Positions 1 through 9,633 of a stretch of DNA of 64,000 nt are shown piece by piece. The position numbers and the translations under genes were made by a program. Position 1 is the first letter of the stretch; every line of letters starts with the position of its first letter. Source of the stretch: Streptomyces iconiensis (GTDB taxonomy: Bacteria > Actinomycetota > Actinomycetes > Streptomycetales > Streptomycetaceae); the NCBI RefSeq assembly GCF_028657195.3, contig NZ_JANCPR020000047.1, positions 1-64,000 of the forward strand, written 5' to 3'. A model generated the notes under the pieces. The model searched no databases, had not been told where the DNA came from, and was given only the letters and a program-made list of their open reading frames with translations.

Positions 1-57
1 GAGTGATCTTGTGTGGCACGGTGGAGGGGTAGGTGATCGCGCTCGTTGGGGGTGAGG

Positions 58-876
58 ATGGCTCGCGCGAAGCCGTGGGAGGTCAGCGATGAGCTGTGGG
101 CGGTGATCGAGCCGCTGTTGCCGGAGCATCCGCGTCGTTCCCGGTATCCGGGGCGCAAGCGCATCGACGACCGCAGGACACTTCAGGGGATCTTGTTCGT
201 CCTCTATACGGGGATCCAGTGGGAGTTCCTTCCGCGGGAACTGGGTTTCGGGTCGGGCCCGACCTGTTGGCGGCGCCTGGCCGAGTGGCAGGCGGCCGGC
301 GTCTGGGACAACCTTCAGCGGGTGCTGCTGGCCCGGTTGCGGGCGGCGGACCGGCTGGACTTCTCCCGCGCCACCATCGATGCCTCGCACGTGCAGGCCA
401 AGCGGGGGCGAAGCCGCCCAAAAGTCGGACCGAGTCCGGTTGACCGGGGACGGCCGGGCTCGGAACACCATGTCCTCACCGACGCGAACGGCACCCCGCT
501 GCGGGTGTCACTGACGGGCGGGAACCGCAACGACGTCACCCAACTGCTGCCCCTGCTCGACGCGGCCCCGGCGGTACGCGGAAAACGGGGCCGCCCACGG
601 CGCAAGCCCCGCCGGTTGTATGCCGATCGTGCCTACGACCACGACATCTACCGCGACCGGCTCCGTGAGCGCGGCATCACCCCCGTCATCGCCCGCCGCG
701 GAACAGAGCACGGCTCCGGCCTGGGCCGCACCCGCTGGGTCGCCGAAGCCGCCATCTCCTGGCTCCACGGACCCCGCCGCCTGCGCATCCGCTGGGAGAC
801 CCGCGACGACATCCACAACGGCTTCCTCCAACTCGCCCACGCCATGACCCTGGCCCGCAAGATCCCCGCATTCTGA
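58..876 (+). CDS. IS5-family transposase (single frame)
   Basis: DDE transposase of the IS5 family, about 272 aa, which cuts and joins the ends of its own element. The N-terminus has the usual DUF4096-like opening (ELWAVIEPLLP) followed by a GIQWEFLPRELG segment. The DDE domain follows, with TIDASHVQAKRG (first Asp), LYADRAYD (second Asp) and the RWVAEAAISWLHGPRRLRIRWE box. Many Streptomyces relatives need a frameshift between the two halves, but here the frame is continuous, so it may be functional. In-frame TTG (46) and GTG (52) starts also exist; ATG 58 follows a G-rich stretch. The ISAzo13-type element begins 8 bp after its stop. The outer ends of this IS5 element were not resolved. Confidence 0.9.
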   Translation: MARAKPWEVSDELWAVIEPLLPEHPRRSRYPGRKRIDDRRTLQGILFVLYTGIQWEFLPRELGFGSGPTCWRRLAEWQAAGVWDNLQRVLLARLRAADRLDFSRATIDASHVQAKRGRSRPKVGPSPVDRGRPGSEHHVLTDANGTPLRVSLTGGNRNDVTQLLPLLDAAPAVRGKRGRPRRKPRRLYADRAYDHDIYRDRLRERGITPVIARRGTEHGSGLGRTRWVAEAAISWLHGPRRLRIRWETRDDIHNGFLQLAHAMTLARKIPAF

Positions 877-883
877 AAGGACT

Positions 884-2643
884 CCTTAGGGCTTGCCGGG
901 AATCAACACGTCGATTCGATCTTGATGCTGCCGGGATCAAGGAACCGGGCGATGTCATCTGGTGTGCGGAAACGGGCTGTTGAGGCGGAGACTCGAACGC
1001 CGTGGGCTTCCAGGAGCGGTCGGACGTCTTTCGCTGCGCGGCTGACGGTCATGGCGGTGGTGCTGAAGAGCTGGCCCAGGAGGTCCATGGTCGCGATCTT
1101 TCGCAGGTGAAGCACGGTGACCAGGACCTTGTCGGCTGGGGTGAGCTTGGCTTTGGCGCCCGTGCCGGGGGCCACCAGGCGCTCGTGGCCTCGACGTGTG
1201 CGGAGCACTCGCTCGCGTTGAACCTCCATCGCTGGGGTCAACGCATCGATGAGTTTGCTGAGGTGCCGACGGGTCATCCCCGTCAGTTCCGGATCCTGGA
1301 GCGAACGCCGGGAGAGGTACGTCGGCCTGTCTGGCAGGGCATTGTCTGGTGTGCTGCCGGTGGTCGCGGCGTCCATCGGACGCTGGGGGTGGAGGGTGTA
1401 GTTCCAGTCGCCGTGGAAGCGATGGCGAGTGATGGCAGGGCAGCGATCTCGTCGTTGCTGATGCGGATGCCGGTGGGGTACTCACCGTGGTCGAGTTCGG
1501 CATGAACGGTGAGGCCGGTGCGGCTGGTGGTTGCGGCGATCGTCTGGAGCATGACTTCGTGGCTGGTCAGGGGTCTACCGCGCCAGTTCATGGTGATGTG
1601 GGAGAACAGCCGGTGCTCGATCTTGTTCCACTTCGAGGTGCCGGGCGGCAGGTGACATACCGTGATCTCAAGGCCGGTCTCGGCAGCGAGGCCGGCGAGC
1701 TGGGTCTTCCAGCCGCGCGTGCGGTAGCCGTTGGAGCCTCCGCCATCGGCAGTGATCAGCAGTCGGCGGGCGCGAGGATAGTCGTGCCGACCGCGAGCTT
1801 GCCACCAGCTCCGGATCGAGGCGACGGCGAACGCCGCGGTGTCGTGATCGTTTCCGATGCTGACCCAGCCGGCGTTCGCGGCCATGTCGTAGATTCCGTA
1901 CGGGATTGCCTTCTCGGCCTGGCCGGGGAAGTCGTGTGTCTTGACCTTCACGGGCTGTGCTGCGGGACGCCATTCGTGCCCGGCGTTCTTGTAGTCGCCG
2001 ATCAGTTCCTTCTTCTTGCTGTCCACGCTGATCACCGGGTCTCCGGCGTCCCGGTGCGCTCGTGCTTGCTCGTTGAGGTAACAGAACTGGGCATCCCTGT
2101 CGGGGTGCTGAGTACCCTCGATGGTCTTGGCGTTGGCCAGCAGACTGAATCCTTCCTCCCGGAGCAGGCCGGCGACCGTGTCGGCAGAGACCCGGTGGCC
2201 CTGCCGGGTCAGCTCCGCTGCCAGTTTCCGCGTCGATTTCGTCGTCCAGCGCAGCGGCGACATCGGGTCACCGCGTTCGTCGGGCTCGACCAGCGCAAGC
2301 AGAGCGGGTCGCAGCCCTGGATAAAGGTCCACGGCCTTCTTCCGGCCCCCGCCCGGCCGACGGACCCGCCCCAACGGAGCCTGACCAGAGTCCAGTTCAG
2401 CCGCACCGCGAGAGACCGTGCCTTCCCGAACCCCGGCTGCGGCAGCGACGAGCCGGATCCCCCCATGCCCCAGCGACAGTGCTTCCGCCCCTATTGCCAG
2501 CCGACGCTGACGCTCATCCAGATGCGGCAGCAACACCTGGAACTTCGCAGCCAGAACGGCCTCGATCCCCTCCGGTCTCCCCATACCAGCACAACGAGCT
2601 CCCCAGCAGGAAGCCACGACTTGTTTCCCGGCAAGCCCTAAGG
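884..2643 (-). mobile_element. ISAzo13-type insertion sequence with 19-bp inverted repeats
   Basis: The sequence CCTTAGGGCTTGCCGGGAA at 884-902 recurs as its exact reverse complement at 2625-2643, framing one transposase gene on the minus strand. The outermost bases allow a TA target duplication (887-888 and 2639-2640) inside a CCTTAAGG target. In that case the true element would run from about 889 to 2638. The insertion separates the IS5 transposase on the left from the flavoprotein remnant on the right. Confidence 0.85.
903..2584 (-). pseudogene. ISAzo13-family transposase, frameshifted
   Basis: Starts at ATG 2584 (MGRPEGIEAVLAAKFQ). The helical N-terminus (LPHLDERQRRLAIGAE, RRPGGGRKKAV) is followed by the DDE core, with PVISVDSKKKELIGDYKN, LLITADGGGSNGYRTRGWK and LPPGTSKWNKIEHRLFSHI. 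Near 1440 the frame breaks after DEIAALP. Family members continue with a (T/S)RHxFHGDWNYTL segment, which is readable here only in the next frame (ITRHRFHGDWNYTLHP). That second frame then runs as a C-terminal helical domain to a stop at 903. The simplest reading is loss of one base. Programmed frameshifting cannot be excluded, but no obvious slippery heptamer was seen. Confidence 0.8.
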
Positions 2644-2942
2644 CGGACGCGGTACTCGTCGCGCCGCTCACCACGACGAGCGCCTGCAAGCGGGCCGCCG
2701 GGATCACCGACACCGTCGCGCTGGGGATCTCGGCGGAGGCCGTACACCTGGGCGTGCCCGTCGCCGCGGCTCCCTTCCGGTCGACGGCGCTGGACGCGCA
2801 GCCCGCAGTGGGCCGCGCGGTCGACACGCTGCGGAAGCAGGGGGTGCGGGTGGTGTTCATGCCCGGCGAGCCTCACCCGCCGAAGCAGGGAGATGGTGCG
2901 AGCTTCCGGTGGGAGGCAGCGCTCGAAGCGCTCAGTTTTTGA
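2643..2942 (+). pseudogene. Flavoprotein (PF02441-like) C-terminal remnant
   Basis: An open frame directly abutting the right inverted repeat reads ADAVLVAPLTTTSACKRAAG, then ITDTVALGISAEAVHLGVPV, and ends GASFRWEAALEALSF before a TGA. The pattern of VLVAPLT with the following AxGIxDTxALG is typical of the C-terminal half of flavoproteins related to phosphopantothenoylcysteine decarboxylase, common as stand-alone genes in Streptomyces. The first half is missing. It was presumably removed or displaced by the IS insertions to the left. About 99 codons remain and there is no start codon of its own. Confidence 0.65.
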
Positions 2943-3171
2943 TCTTCAGTCTGTACCTCTTGCCCCCGACGTAGCCGCTCCGGGCGGCTTCAGCATCAAA
3001 CCCTCCACCGTGGCCGCCTCCCACCAGCCGAGCGCAGTCTCGGGGTCGACCGTGGCGGGCATGGGCCCGATGGGCGGGCCCATGCCCGCAAGTACGTCCA
3101 GCAGCGCGGCCCGGCGCTCCGAGTCCGGTGACCGTGAGGTTTGGCCGTCTTCCATCGCGAAGGCTGAGCAA
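2932..3171 (-). pseudogene. ATP-dependent DNA ligase remnant
   Basis: Minus-strand reading gives ALGWWEAATVEGLMLKPPG in one frame and GYVGGKRYRLKIKN before the stop in another. Together they match the nucleotidyltransferase-domain region of ATP-dependent DNA ligases (VEGLVxK motif, then the xYxxGxRxxxxKxK motif). A frameshift near 2990 separates the two motifs, and both ends of the gene are missing. The 3' end overlaps the convergent flavoprotein remnant by 11 bp. Confidence 0.55.
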
Positions 3172-3298
3172 CCGAGGCCGGCCTGGGGTGAGGATCCTGT
3201 CTGGATTCCAGTCGTTGTTCCCTTCTCACCAGGTCACTAGGGGTACATGAAGGCCGCCGAAGCCAAGGGCGGCGCAGTCCTATGGAAGGGCCTCACCG

Positions 3299-3451
3299 GT
3301 GAACGGTCGGACAGATCAGCGGACGGTACTGCTCGGGCTCGTCGGTTGCAGCGCGGTGTACGCCGCCTTCGAGCACCCATCGTTCGGCGCCGCCCTCTTG
3401 GTTGGCATTGGCGCGGTGACGCTGGTGCACCTCCTGATGAGGGACCACTGA
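3299..3451 (+). CDS. Small membrane protein, 50 aa
   Basis: Starts at GTG 3299 behind a GGAAGGG ribosome site. It reads VNGRTDQRTVLLGLVGC, then a hydrophobic stretch (FGAALLVGIGAVTLVHLL) and a basic MRDH end. Two short membrane segments are likely. Streptomyces genomes contain many such uncharacterised small membrane proteins, and no function is assigned. It stands alone between degraded genes. Confidence 0.55.
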   Translation: MNGRTDQRTVLLGLVGCSAVYAAFEHPSFGAALLVGIGAVTLVHLLMRDH

Positions 3452-3630
3452 CCTGGAACGGTCGTCGCTGCTCAGCCTTCGATAAGGGGCCGGTCTGGTT
3501 GTCCGTGCGCTCCCGCTGACGGCTCGCGGACAGAGCCTGGTCACCCTCTCTTCCGTGCCGACCGCGCCCGATGCCCCGCCTGCACGAACATGTTCCGGAC
3601 GGTCGGCACGGAGGGGTCCGTTTCGGAGCC

Positions 3631-3885
3631 TCAGTCCGGGTGCTTCGCTTCGCCGTCTTTGTCCCGGGTCCGGTCCTTCACCGCGTCGCGTGTGCCTGTC
3701 AGGAAACGGTGCACGGTGGCGACTTCGTTCTCGGTGAAGGTGTCCAGCAGGTCCAGGGTCCTGTTGATCAGTGGGCCGAAGTGCCGTTGGCCCAGGGCGA
3801 CGGCTTGTTCGCCGACCTTCAGGTGTACCCGGCGGCGGTCGCGCGCGTCGCGCAGGCGGCTCGACGTGTCCGGCACGCTCAAGCC
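3631..3885 (-). pseudogene. MarR-family regulator remnant
   Basis: The minus strand encodes LRDARDRRRVHLKVGEQAVA, the wing of a MarR winged helix (D-x-R-D-R-R-R). A C-terminal dimerisation helix follows (LINRTLDLLDTFTENEVATV, HRFLTG) up to a stop at 3631. The N-terminal helix-turn-helix is absent. The sequence joins abruptly near 3885 to an alpha/beta hydrolase fragment on the other strand, which suggests a deletion or rearrangement joint. Confidence 0.55.
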
Positions 3886-4038
3886 GGTCGATTCGGCCAC
3901 TCGTACGGCGCCTGGATCGCGCTGCATTACGCCCTCGCCTCGGCCCGGGTCGATCGTCTCGTACTCCTCGACCCCACCGGCTGTTTCGCCGGTTACAGGC
4001 CCGCCTACCTGCTACGCGCACTGCCGATGCTGCTGGCG

Positions 4039-5071
4039 CCTAGATGATTGATGCGCTTCACGGGCTGCCGGAAATGGCGAAAGGTGCCCAGAATCGGTGG
4101 TGTTGAACACTGGCTCGACCCGAGGGACGCGCTGTGAACACCGATCTGGACACCCTTCTTATCGCACTGTACGTCGAGCTGGACGACGGCATCATCCCCT
4201 CGCGGGGACCTCGTACCGGGCCCGGTCATCCGCTGGAGGTCACCGACGCCGAGCTGGTCTGCCTGGCCGTCGCCCAGGTCCTGCTGCGCTACGACGACGA
4301 GCGGCACTGGCTCCGCTCCGCTCCCGCGCTGGTCGGCCACCTCTTCCCGCGCCTGCTCTCGCAAAGCGAGTACAACCGGAGGCTGCGTGCGGTCGGCGGC
4401 CTGCTGGAGGAGGCCCTGCGCCGGCTGGCGGCCCGGACGCCGTCCAGCGCGGATGCGGTGCGGCTGTGGGACGGCACCCCGGTGCCGTGCGGAGCGTCCC
4501 GCGAGACCGCGAAACGCTCCGACCTGGCTGGATGGGCGGGCTATGGCATGGACAAGTCCCACCACCGCTTCTACTGGGGCGCCGAGCTGATGCTCTGCTG
4601 CGCCCCGGACGGCCTGGTCACCGGCTTCATCCTGGTCAACCCGAAACTCGTCAAGGAACGCGATGCGATACGGACGATGTTCGCGCTGGAGAAGAACCGG
4701 CCCGAGCCGGGCACCACCGGAGTGTGCGACAAGGGCTTCGCCGGAGCCGGCTTCGGGGCCGACATGTCCACGCTCGGGATCACCGTGATCCGCCCGGCCC
4801 GCAAGGACGAGACCGACCCGGGGATCTTCCCGCAGTGGCTCCGCCAGCGCATCGAGTCGGTGAACTGGACCCTCAAGAGCCAACTCGGCCTGGAAGCCCA
4901 CGGCGGCCGGGTTCTGTCCGGGCTGTGGGCCAGGGTCCTCCAGCGACTCCTGGCCCTCAACGCGGCGATCTGGCACAACTGGGCCTGCGGGGCCGAGAGG
5001 AAACGATCGCTGATCCACTACGACCACCCGACCCCACTGACCAGCACGTAAAAGCACATCAATCATCTAGG
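4039..5071 (+). mobile_element. IS982-type insertion sequence
   Basis: Ends are near-perfect inverted repeats: CCTAGATGATTGATGCGCTT at 4039-4058 pairs with the reverse complement of 5052-5071, with one mismatch. The element is about 1.03 kb with a single transposase gene. No clear target duplication is visible: the interrupted hydrolase frame is restored simply by removing 4041-5070. Confidence 0.85.
4134..5051 (+). CDS. IS982-family transposase
   Basis: Transposase of 305 aa with the IS982 profile. The N-terminal LDTLLIALYVELDD segment is followed by TDAELVCLAVAQVLL, HLFPRLLSQSEYNRRLR, VRLWDGTPVPCGASRETAKR and YGMDKSHHRFYWGAEL. The C-terminal catalytic part has VCDKGFAGAGF and IESVNWTLKSQLGLEAHGGR. 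It starts at GTG 4134 and is uninterrupted, so it is probably active. Confidence 0.9.
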   Translation: MNTDLDTLLIALYVELDDGIIPSRGPRTGPGHPLEVTDAELVCLAVAQVLLRYDDERHWLRSAPALVGHLFPRLLSQSEYNRRLRAVGGLLEEALRRLAARTPSSADAVRLWDGTPVPCGASRETAKRSDLAGWAGYGMDKSHHRFYWGAELMLCCAPDGLVTGFILVNPKLVKERDAIRTMFALEKNRPEPGTTGVCDKGFAGAGFGADMSTLGITVIRPARKDETDPGIFPQWLRQRIESVNWTLKSQLGLEAHGGRVLSGLWARVLQRLLALNAAIWHNWACGAERKRSLIHYDHPTPLTST

Positions 5072-5428
5072 TCCGCACGCGTCGCCTCGTTCCTGCGCTG
5101 GGAGAGCGGCGGTGCGCGGTTCGATCCCGAGTGGCTGCGGTTGCAGGAAGCGGCAGCCGACTTCAGGACGGCGCGTCCTGTCCTCCGGCCCCGCCCCGGC
5201 GCACGGGCGCTGCGCGCACTCGACCTACCGGTCTCGCTCCTGCTCGCGGGCGCCGGCCGGCCGCACGGCGCGGCACAGGTGGCGGCCACAGCGGCGGCGC
5301 TTCTGCCCCATGCCGCCGTCACGGTCCTGGCCGGCCGTGGCCACCACGGGTTCCAGCACCAGCCTGCCGGCGAACTCAACGCAGGGGTCGGAGAGTTTGT
5401 CAGGAAGCCGGTTCCGCCCGGCTGATCA

Positions 5429-5632
5429 GGAGCCGGGCTGGAGCGGGACGGACTCAAGCTCATCGACCACGCGCGGGCCCAGGGCCGCCGCTGGGACCAG
5501 ATCGCTGTCGCCCTCGGTATGCCCGACCGGCGCCAGGCCCAGACCCGTTTCCGCAGACTGACAGTCCGTTGGCCGGACTACCCCCTGCTGAGCCAGCAGA
5601 CGACCGCGGAAGCCGAAGACGCACAAGGCTGA
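5429..5632 (+). pseudogene. Myb/sigma-like HTH protein fragment
   Basis: An open stretch reads LERDGLKLIDHARAQGR, WDQIAVALGMPDRRQAQTRF and RRLTVRWPDYPLLS before TGA 5630. W-x-x-I-A-x-x-L-G followed by a basic R-x-R-x-R helix is a compact helix-turn-helix of a kind seen in uncharacterised Streptomyces proteins. No start codon with a ribosome site precedes it, so it is probably the 3' part of a lost gene. Confidence 0.4.
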
Positions 5633-5886
5633 CACCAGAACGACGGATGCGGCATCCAGGAGACATGGCGGCGCGTCGCTGCGAATCCAGGTCCCCTTTC
5701 CCCGCAGTGATGTGGTCGGGTCCGGGGTGGGCCCGGCGGGGTCCCTGCCCCGTGCTCGACCAGGCATCGAGCACGCCGTGGAGAAGCCAACTCGGCCGGC
5801 ACCGCGCATGGTCCGTATGCTCCTCGTGGCTCTCTGTCGCGCGTGCTGTGCCGGGACGGCCCCGCGGTGCTGAGGAGGCTTTCGAG

Positions 5887-6030
5887 ATGAAGAACACCGG
5901 CATCGAGCGTCGTGCCGAGCTGCTGCGTCTGTACACCGGGCTGCCCTGGCAATCCGCCCGGCGCCGGGTCGAGACTGCGGCGCCCGGCTCCGTGCTGATC
6001 CCGCAGCCGCCACCGGGCACCGGCGGTTGA
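5887..6030 (+). CDS. Short hypothetical protein, possibly truncated
   Basis: ATG 5887 lies behind a good GAGGAGG ribosome site. The 47-aa product reads MKNTGIERRAELLRLYTGLP, then WQSARRRVETAAPGSVLIPQ and ends PPPGTGG. The beginning looks like the N-terminus of a longer uncharacterised actinomycete protein. Further sense-like text in other frames follows to about 6300, so a frameshift or deletion probably ended it early. Function unknown. Confidence 0.4.
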   Translation: MKNTGIERRAELLRLYTGLPWQSARRRVETAAPGSVLIPQPPPGTGG

Positions 6031-6436
6031 TGGCACTGCTGGCGGCACCCGGCTGGGGCCTGCCCATCACGCCCTTCGACGAGTACTGCAACTGCCACTT
6101 GCCACCCGGCCAAAACGGCCAGTGCACCACCCTCACCGCCGGCCGTGCCGGGCGGCCCCGGAGTGCTGGAGGTCCGCGCCATCCAGCGTCGCGGCGACCG
6201 CCTCACGTGCTCCAGGAGGAGCGCCCGGCGATCTGCGCGGCCCAGCAGCGGTTCGCGCTCTCCGTACCCGCCTGGGCCGAACGCTGGCTTGAGCGCGGTT
6301 GACCTCGACGGTCCGGGCCTCGAAGGAGCGGGGGATGGGAAGGTCTGCCCGATCGCGCTCACGACGAGGAACGGGAAGTCGGAGCCCTCTGGCGCGTCGA
6401 TGCCGGACAGGTCGGATCGGAAGGGCGCGGTTCCCG
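6031..6436. other. No intact gene; degraded coding text
   Basis: Fragments that look coding in alternating frames (for example VLEVRAIQRRGDRLT in one frame and AQQRFALSVPAWAERWLERG in another, stopping at 6302) suggest a broken gene of unknown family. Nothing intact can be supported. Confidence 0.3.
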
Positions 6437-6574
6437 TCATGCGGGGCGGTAGCCGCGGCGCCGGGTTTCGGTCCGCAGGACCAGGCCGCGCTGCTCCAGG
6501 AGCTGCAGGTGATAGTGGGCGCTGGAGCGGTTGGACAGGCCCGCGGCCTCAGCGATCTCACGGAGGAAGGTGTG
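6437..6574 (-). pseudogene. LexA-type winged-helix fragment
   Basis: On the minus strand a 45-codon stretch reads HTFLREIAEAAGLSNRSSAH, then YHLQLLEQRGLVLRTETRRR and GYRPA before TGA 6437. The pattern R-E-I-x-x-x-x-G-L-S-x-x-S-S-x-x-Y-H-L-x-x-L-E-x-x-G-L matches the N-terminal DNA-binding domain of LexA-like repressors, which exists as short stand-alone genes in Streptomyces. The 5' end is lost. Confidence 0.5.
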
Positions 6575-7266
6575 GCTGAGCGGCCCCGTTGGCTATTGTG
6601 TGCTTCAGTTGGCGACTTTGTGCTCCGCGTTGCTCCTTCCGGAAGATGTCAGTCGGACGCGCGCGCCATGGCACTGCCATCGGCCCGGCGGCCCGTTCTC
6701 CGAGACGAGCCGCGGCAGGAAGACGCCCATGGTGGCCAAGAAGCGCCTCGGTGTGGCTGGGACGCCTTCATCCGGGACCACGATGTCGGCTGGAATCGAT
6801 TCCTCGGCTGAACGGCGTTCTGAACTGGCCCTCTTCACCACCTGCAATAACGAGTGTGCTGCGGGGCCGCGTCAGGAAACATCCGGGGCGCAGGGCGGAT
6901 CTGCTCCTGGCCAGCACGGCGGTCTCGAAAGGTGACGTCGCAGCCACCCTGTGGGAAGGACCATGTGGCTGGCCACGTCGATGGCGCCTGCTGGTGCGAG
7001 GCGCTGGAGAAGAACCACCTGCGCAGGGTCGCGCCGCACCCCGAGGAGCAGCTTCTTCGAGCCACACCATGCGGGTCGTCTGGCCCGGTCCAGCGTCGAT
7101 GACGACACCGTCGGAGGGGTCCTTGTGGCAGAAATCCCCGATCGAATTCGCCATTCGCCGATCCCGTGCTTCTCTGAACGGCAAGAAGCCCGTCGGCGCG
7201 AGTGGCCTGGACAGCTTCGACTCGCTCCGACGGGCACCGAGATCACCACAAGAGAGGTGATGCATC
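6575..7266. other. No recognisable gene
   Basis: Open frames exist on both strands, but none shows a family pattern, convincing start or steady third-position G/C. Probably degraded DNA between mobile elements. Confidence 0.3.
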
Positions 7267-7398
7267 GTGTTCCCTGACGGTACCTCGCAGCAGAAGGAGC
7301 GGCGCAACCCGAAATACCGGTGGGGCATGGGTTTGACAGCAGCCTCAGCCTTTGCGAACGTCCTCCGGCTGCTGCGCGAAGTTCTGTTCCACCACTGA
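7267..7398 (+). CDS. Possible 43-aa small protein
   Basis: GTG 7267 follows an AGAGAGGTG ribosome-site-like stretch. It encodes a basic start (PDGTSQQKERRNPKYRWG), then a mildly hydrophobic end (LTAASAFANVLRLLREVLFHH). It is short and unrecognised. The third-position bias is only moderate, so this is tentative. Confidence 0.3.
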   Translation: MFPDGTSQQKERRNPKYRWGMGLTAASAFANVLRLLREVLFHH

Positions 7399-7521
7399 GC
7401 TGCGCTGAGCGCTCTTTCCAAGGCATGGCCGCAGCTCCCTCCTTCGCTTTGAGGTGGAGGAGGGAGTGGTGGCCAGTTGCAAGGCAAAAGTGGCCAACTG
7501 AGCCGCTCAGCCACTGCGTGA

Positions 7522-7925
7522 TCAGCCTCCGTTCCGCTGTCGTTCCTCTTGTCGCCCTGCCGGCTGTCCTGGCCGGGGAGGGGCAGCAGTCCCGGCGGGC
7601 ACTCGCTTCGGGTTCCGCCGTGCGAGGCCGGTCACGGTGCCCCCTCCGCCTCGTTGCTCGGCCGTGCGGTACCGGACGGTCTCCTTGCACGGTTTCGCGT
7701 GTTTGCGCAGCGCGTCGCGTTCGGCCGTGTCGGCGGTGAGTTTCCAGCGCAGTTTGGTCGCGACCCACTCGCTGGCGTACCGGCACACCGCGCTGTTGTC
7801 CGGGGGCATCCATTCGGCGACGTCCTTGTCGCCCTTGGACCTGTTGGGGCCGGGGGAGACCGCGACGAGGGACTGCTTCGCGCCGAGGTCGTTGGCGTAG
7901 TGCTCGCGTAGACCCCGCGCGCCGA
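7522..7925 (-). pseudogene. HNH endonuclease C-terminal remnant
   Basis: The minus strand reads EHYANDLGAKQSLVAVSPGP, then NRSKGDKDVAEWMPPDNSAV and CRYASEWVATKLRWKLTADT. This is the characteristic C-terminal half of the secreted HNH endonuclease family of Streptomyces: the A-N-D-L-G...L-V-A-V...N-R-S-K-x-D-x-x-x-E-W-x-P pattern holds the HNH asparagines. The N-terminal half, including the DxDHxVPL motif, is missing. The sequence changes to the recombinase gene near 7925. Confidence 0.65.
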
Positions 7926-9442
7926 TCGCGACCTCAACCACTTGGCCGCAGTGCGGGCCTTCTACCTCGACCTCGCCCAGTGGGCCATGGACGAACCCGC
8001 GCGCTGGGGCGTCTGGGCGGCACCCTGCCCGATCCGGGAAGAGGAGATGTCGCACCGGAAGGGAAAAGGCCAGCCGCAAGTCGCGCATGGACCAGCGGAC
8101 CCGTGAACGGCTGCCCGTCCTGCCTGTCCTGGCCGAGACCGTCGACGCACAGCGCCGCCTGGCAGCCGAGCGACTGGCAAGCGCCCAGGCCACCGTCCCG
8201 GGGACCGACTTCGTCGCAGCCGGCAAATGCTGGCACCGGCCGGCCATCAAGAACCCCGCCGCCAGGATCTGGGCGGTTGACCCCGACACTGGGCAGCGCC
8301 TCGACCTCACGCTGGAGGAGCATCGCGCGTTCTGGTCCTGGGCGATCGTGGAAGTCCTGCGGCACACCGGGATCCGCATCGAGGAGCTGACCGAACTCTC
8401 GCATCACAGCCTGGTCCAATACCGGTTGCCTGGTACCGGAGAGCTCATCCCGCTGCTGCACATCGCCCCCTCTAAGACCGATGACGAGCGTCTGCTCGTC
8501 ATCAGCCCCGAGCTCGCCGACGTGCTCGGCACGATCATCAGCCGCACCCGCGACCGAGAACGGTGCTGTCCCGCTCGTCGTCTCCTACGACCGTCACGAG
8601 CGCGTGTGGAACCCGCCGATGCCGCTGCTGTTCCAACGCCACGTCGGAGTGGAGAACCGGCCCATCCCGCCTTCCGGGATACGGCAGTTGCTCAACGAAG
8701 TGCTCTCTCGCACCGGTCTCACCGACGCCGTCGGCCAGCCGCTAACGTTCAGCCTTCACGACTTCCGCAGGCTGTTCATCACGGACGCGATCATGAACGG
8801 CATGCGGCCCCACATCGCCCAACTCGTTGTCGGCCACCGCGACATCAACACCACCATGGGCTACAAGGCGGTCTATCCCGGGGAGGTCATCAACGGCCAC
8901 CGGGCGTTCATCGCCCGCCGCCGGGCCACCCGCCCCAGCGAGGAATACCGGACCCCGACCGACGAGGAATGGAAGGAGTTCGGCCACTTCGAACGCCGCC
9001 GCGTCGCCCTGGGCGACTGCGGCTGCGCTCACGGAACCAGCTGCGTCCATGAGCACAGCTGCCTGCGATGCAGCCTCCTGCGGCCCGACCCCGACAAGCG
9101 CCAACGCATCGTGACCATCCGCGACAACCTGCTCAACCGCATCGCCGAAGCCGAGAAGGAAGGCTGGCTCGGCGCGGTCGAAGGACTCAAGGTCAGCCTC
9201 GCCGGAGCCGTGCAGAAACTCGCCCAGCTCGACGAGCGGTCCCACCGGGGCACCACCGTCAACCTCGGGATGCCCGCCTTCCGCGAGATTGCTGGCCAGA
9301 CCGTCACCGCACCCAAGAACCCCTCATGGCGTTCACCGAGAAACAGCTGCACCAGCGCCTGGGGGCGAGGGAATCCGCTACCTGTACTCTCCGTGACGAT
9401 GGGCTGCTCAGTTGTCGTCAGCCCCATGTCGACGAGGCGTGA
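7921..9442 (+). pseudogene. Tyrosine recombinase (phage-type integrase), frameshifted
   Basis: Site-specific recombinase pieces lie in three frames. The first (7921-8080) has AAVRAFYLDLAQWAMDEPAR. The second, from 8087, carries HTGIRIEELTELSHHSLVQY with the first catalytic Arg. The third, from about 8560, has LHDFRRLFITDAIM and VVGHRDINTTMGYKAVYPG, giving the H-x-x-R, G-H and nucleophile Tyr signature. A Cys-rich CGCAHGTSCVHEHSCLRC segment and a coiled C-terminus follow. Frameshifts near 8078 and 8558 each look like single-base losses. It probably once mobilised an integrative element and cannot be functional as read. Confidence 0.75.
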
Positions 9443-9633
9443 CAGGGGTCAGAAACTCTTCCTTGCCGAGGCCATCTCGGAGTGCCGTTTGTGCTGGTCA
9501 CAGGAGACCAGGAGATGGGGCGGCATGAGGCGCGCGGGTTGCCCGAGAGGGCTCTCGGGTACGGCATGGAAGTCACGGATCGTTCGCGACCACGTTTGAG
9601 AGGGAAGCCAAGCGATCAAGGGAGGTGGACACC

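Larger units (their letters stand above)
3888..5425 (+). pseudogene. Alpha/beta hydrolase, 5'-truncated and split by IS982-type element
   Basis: The left piece (3888-4040) has the nucleophile elbow GHSYGAW, then RVDRLVLLDPTGCFAGYRPA and ALPMLLAP. The right piece (5071-5425) continues with ARVASFLRWESGGARFDPEW, LDLPVSLLLAGAGRPHG and GRGHHGFQHQPAGEL (catalytic His region) to a TGA. Joining base 4040 to base 5071 restores one continuous frame (...LLAP-SARVASFL...). The IS therefore entered an otherwise readable hydrolase. The N-terminal third is lost at the joint with the MarR remnant. Confidence 0.75.
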
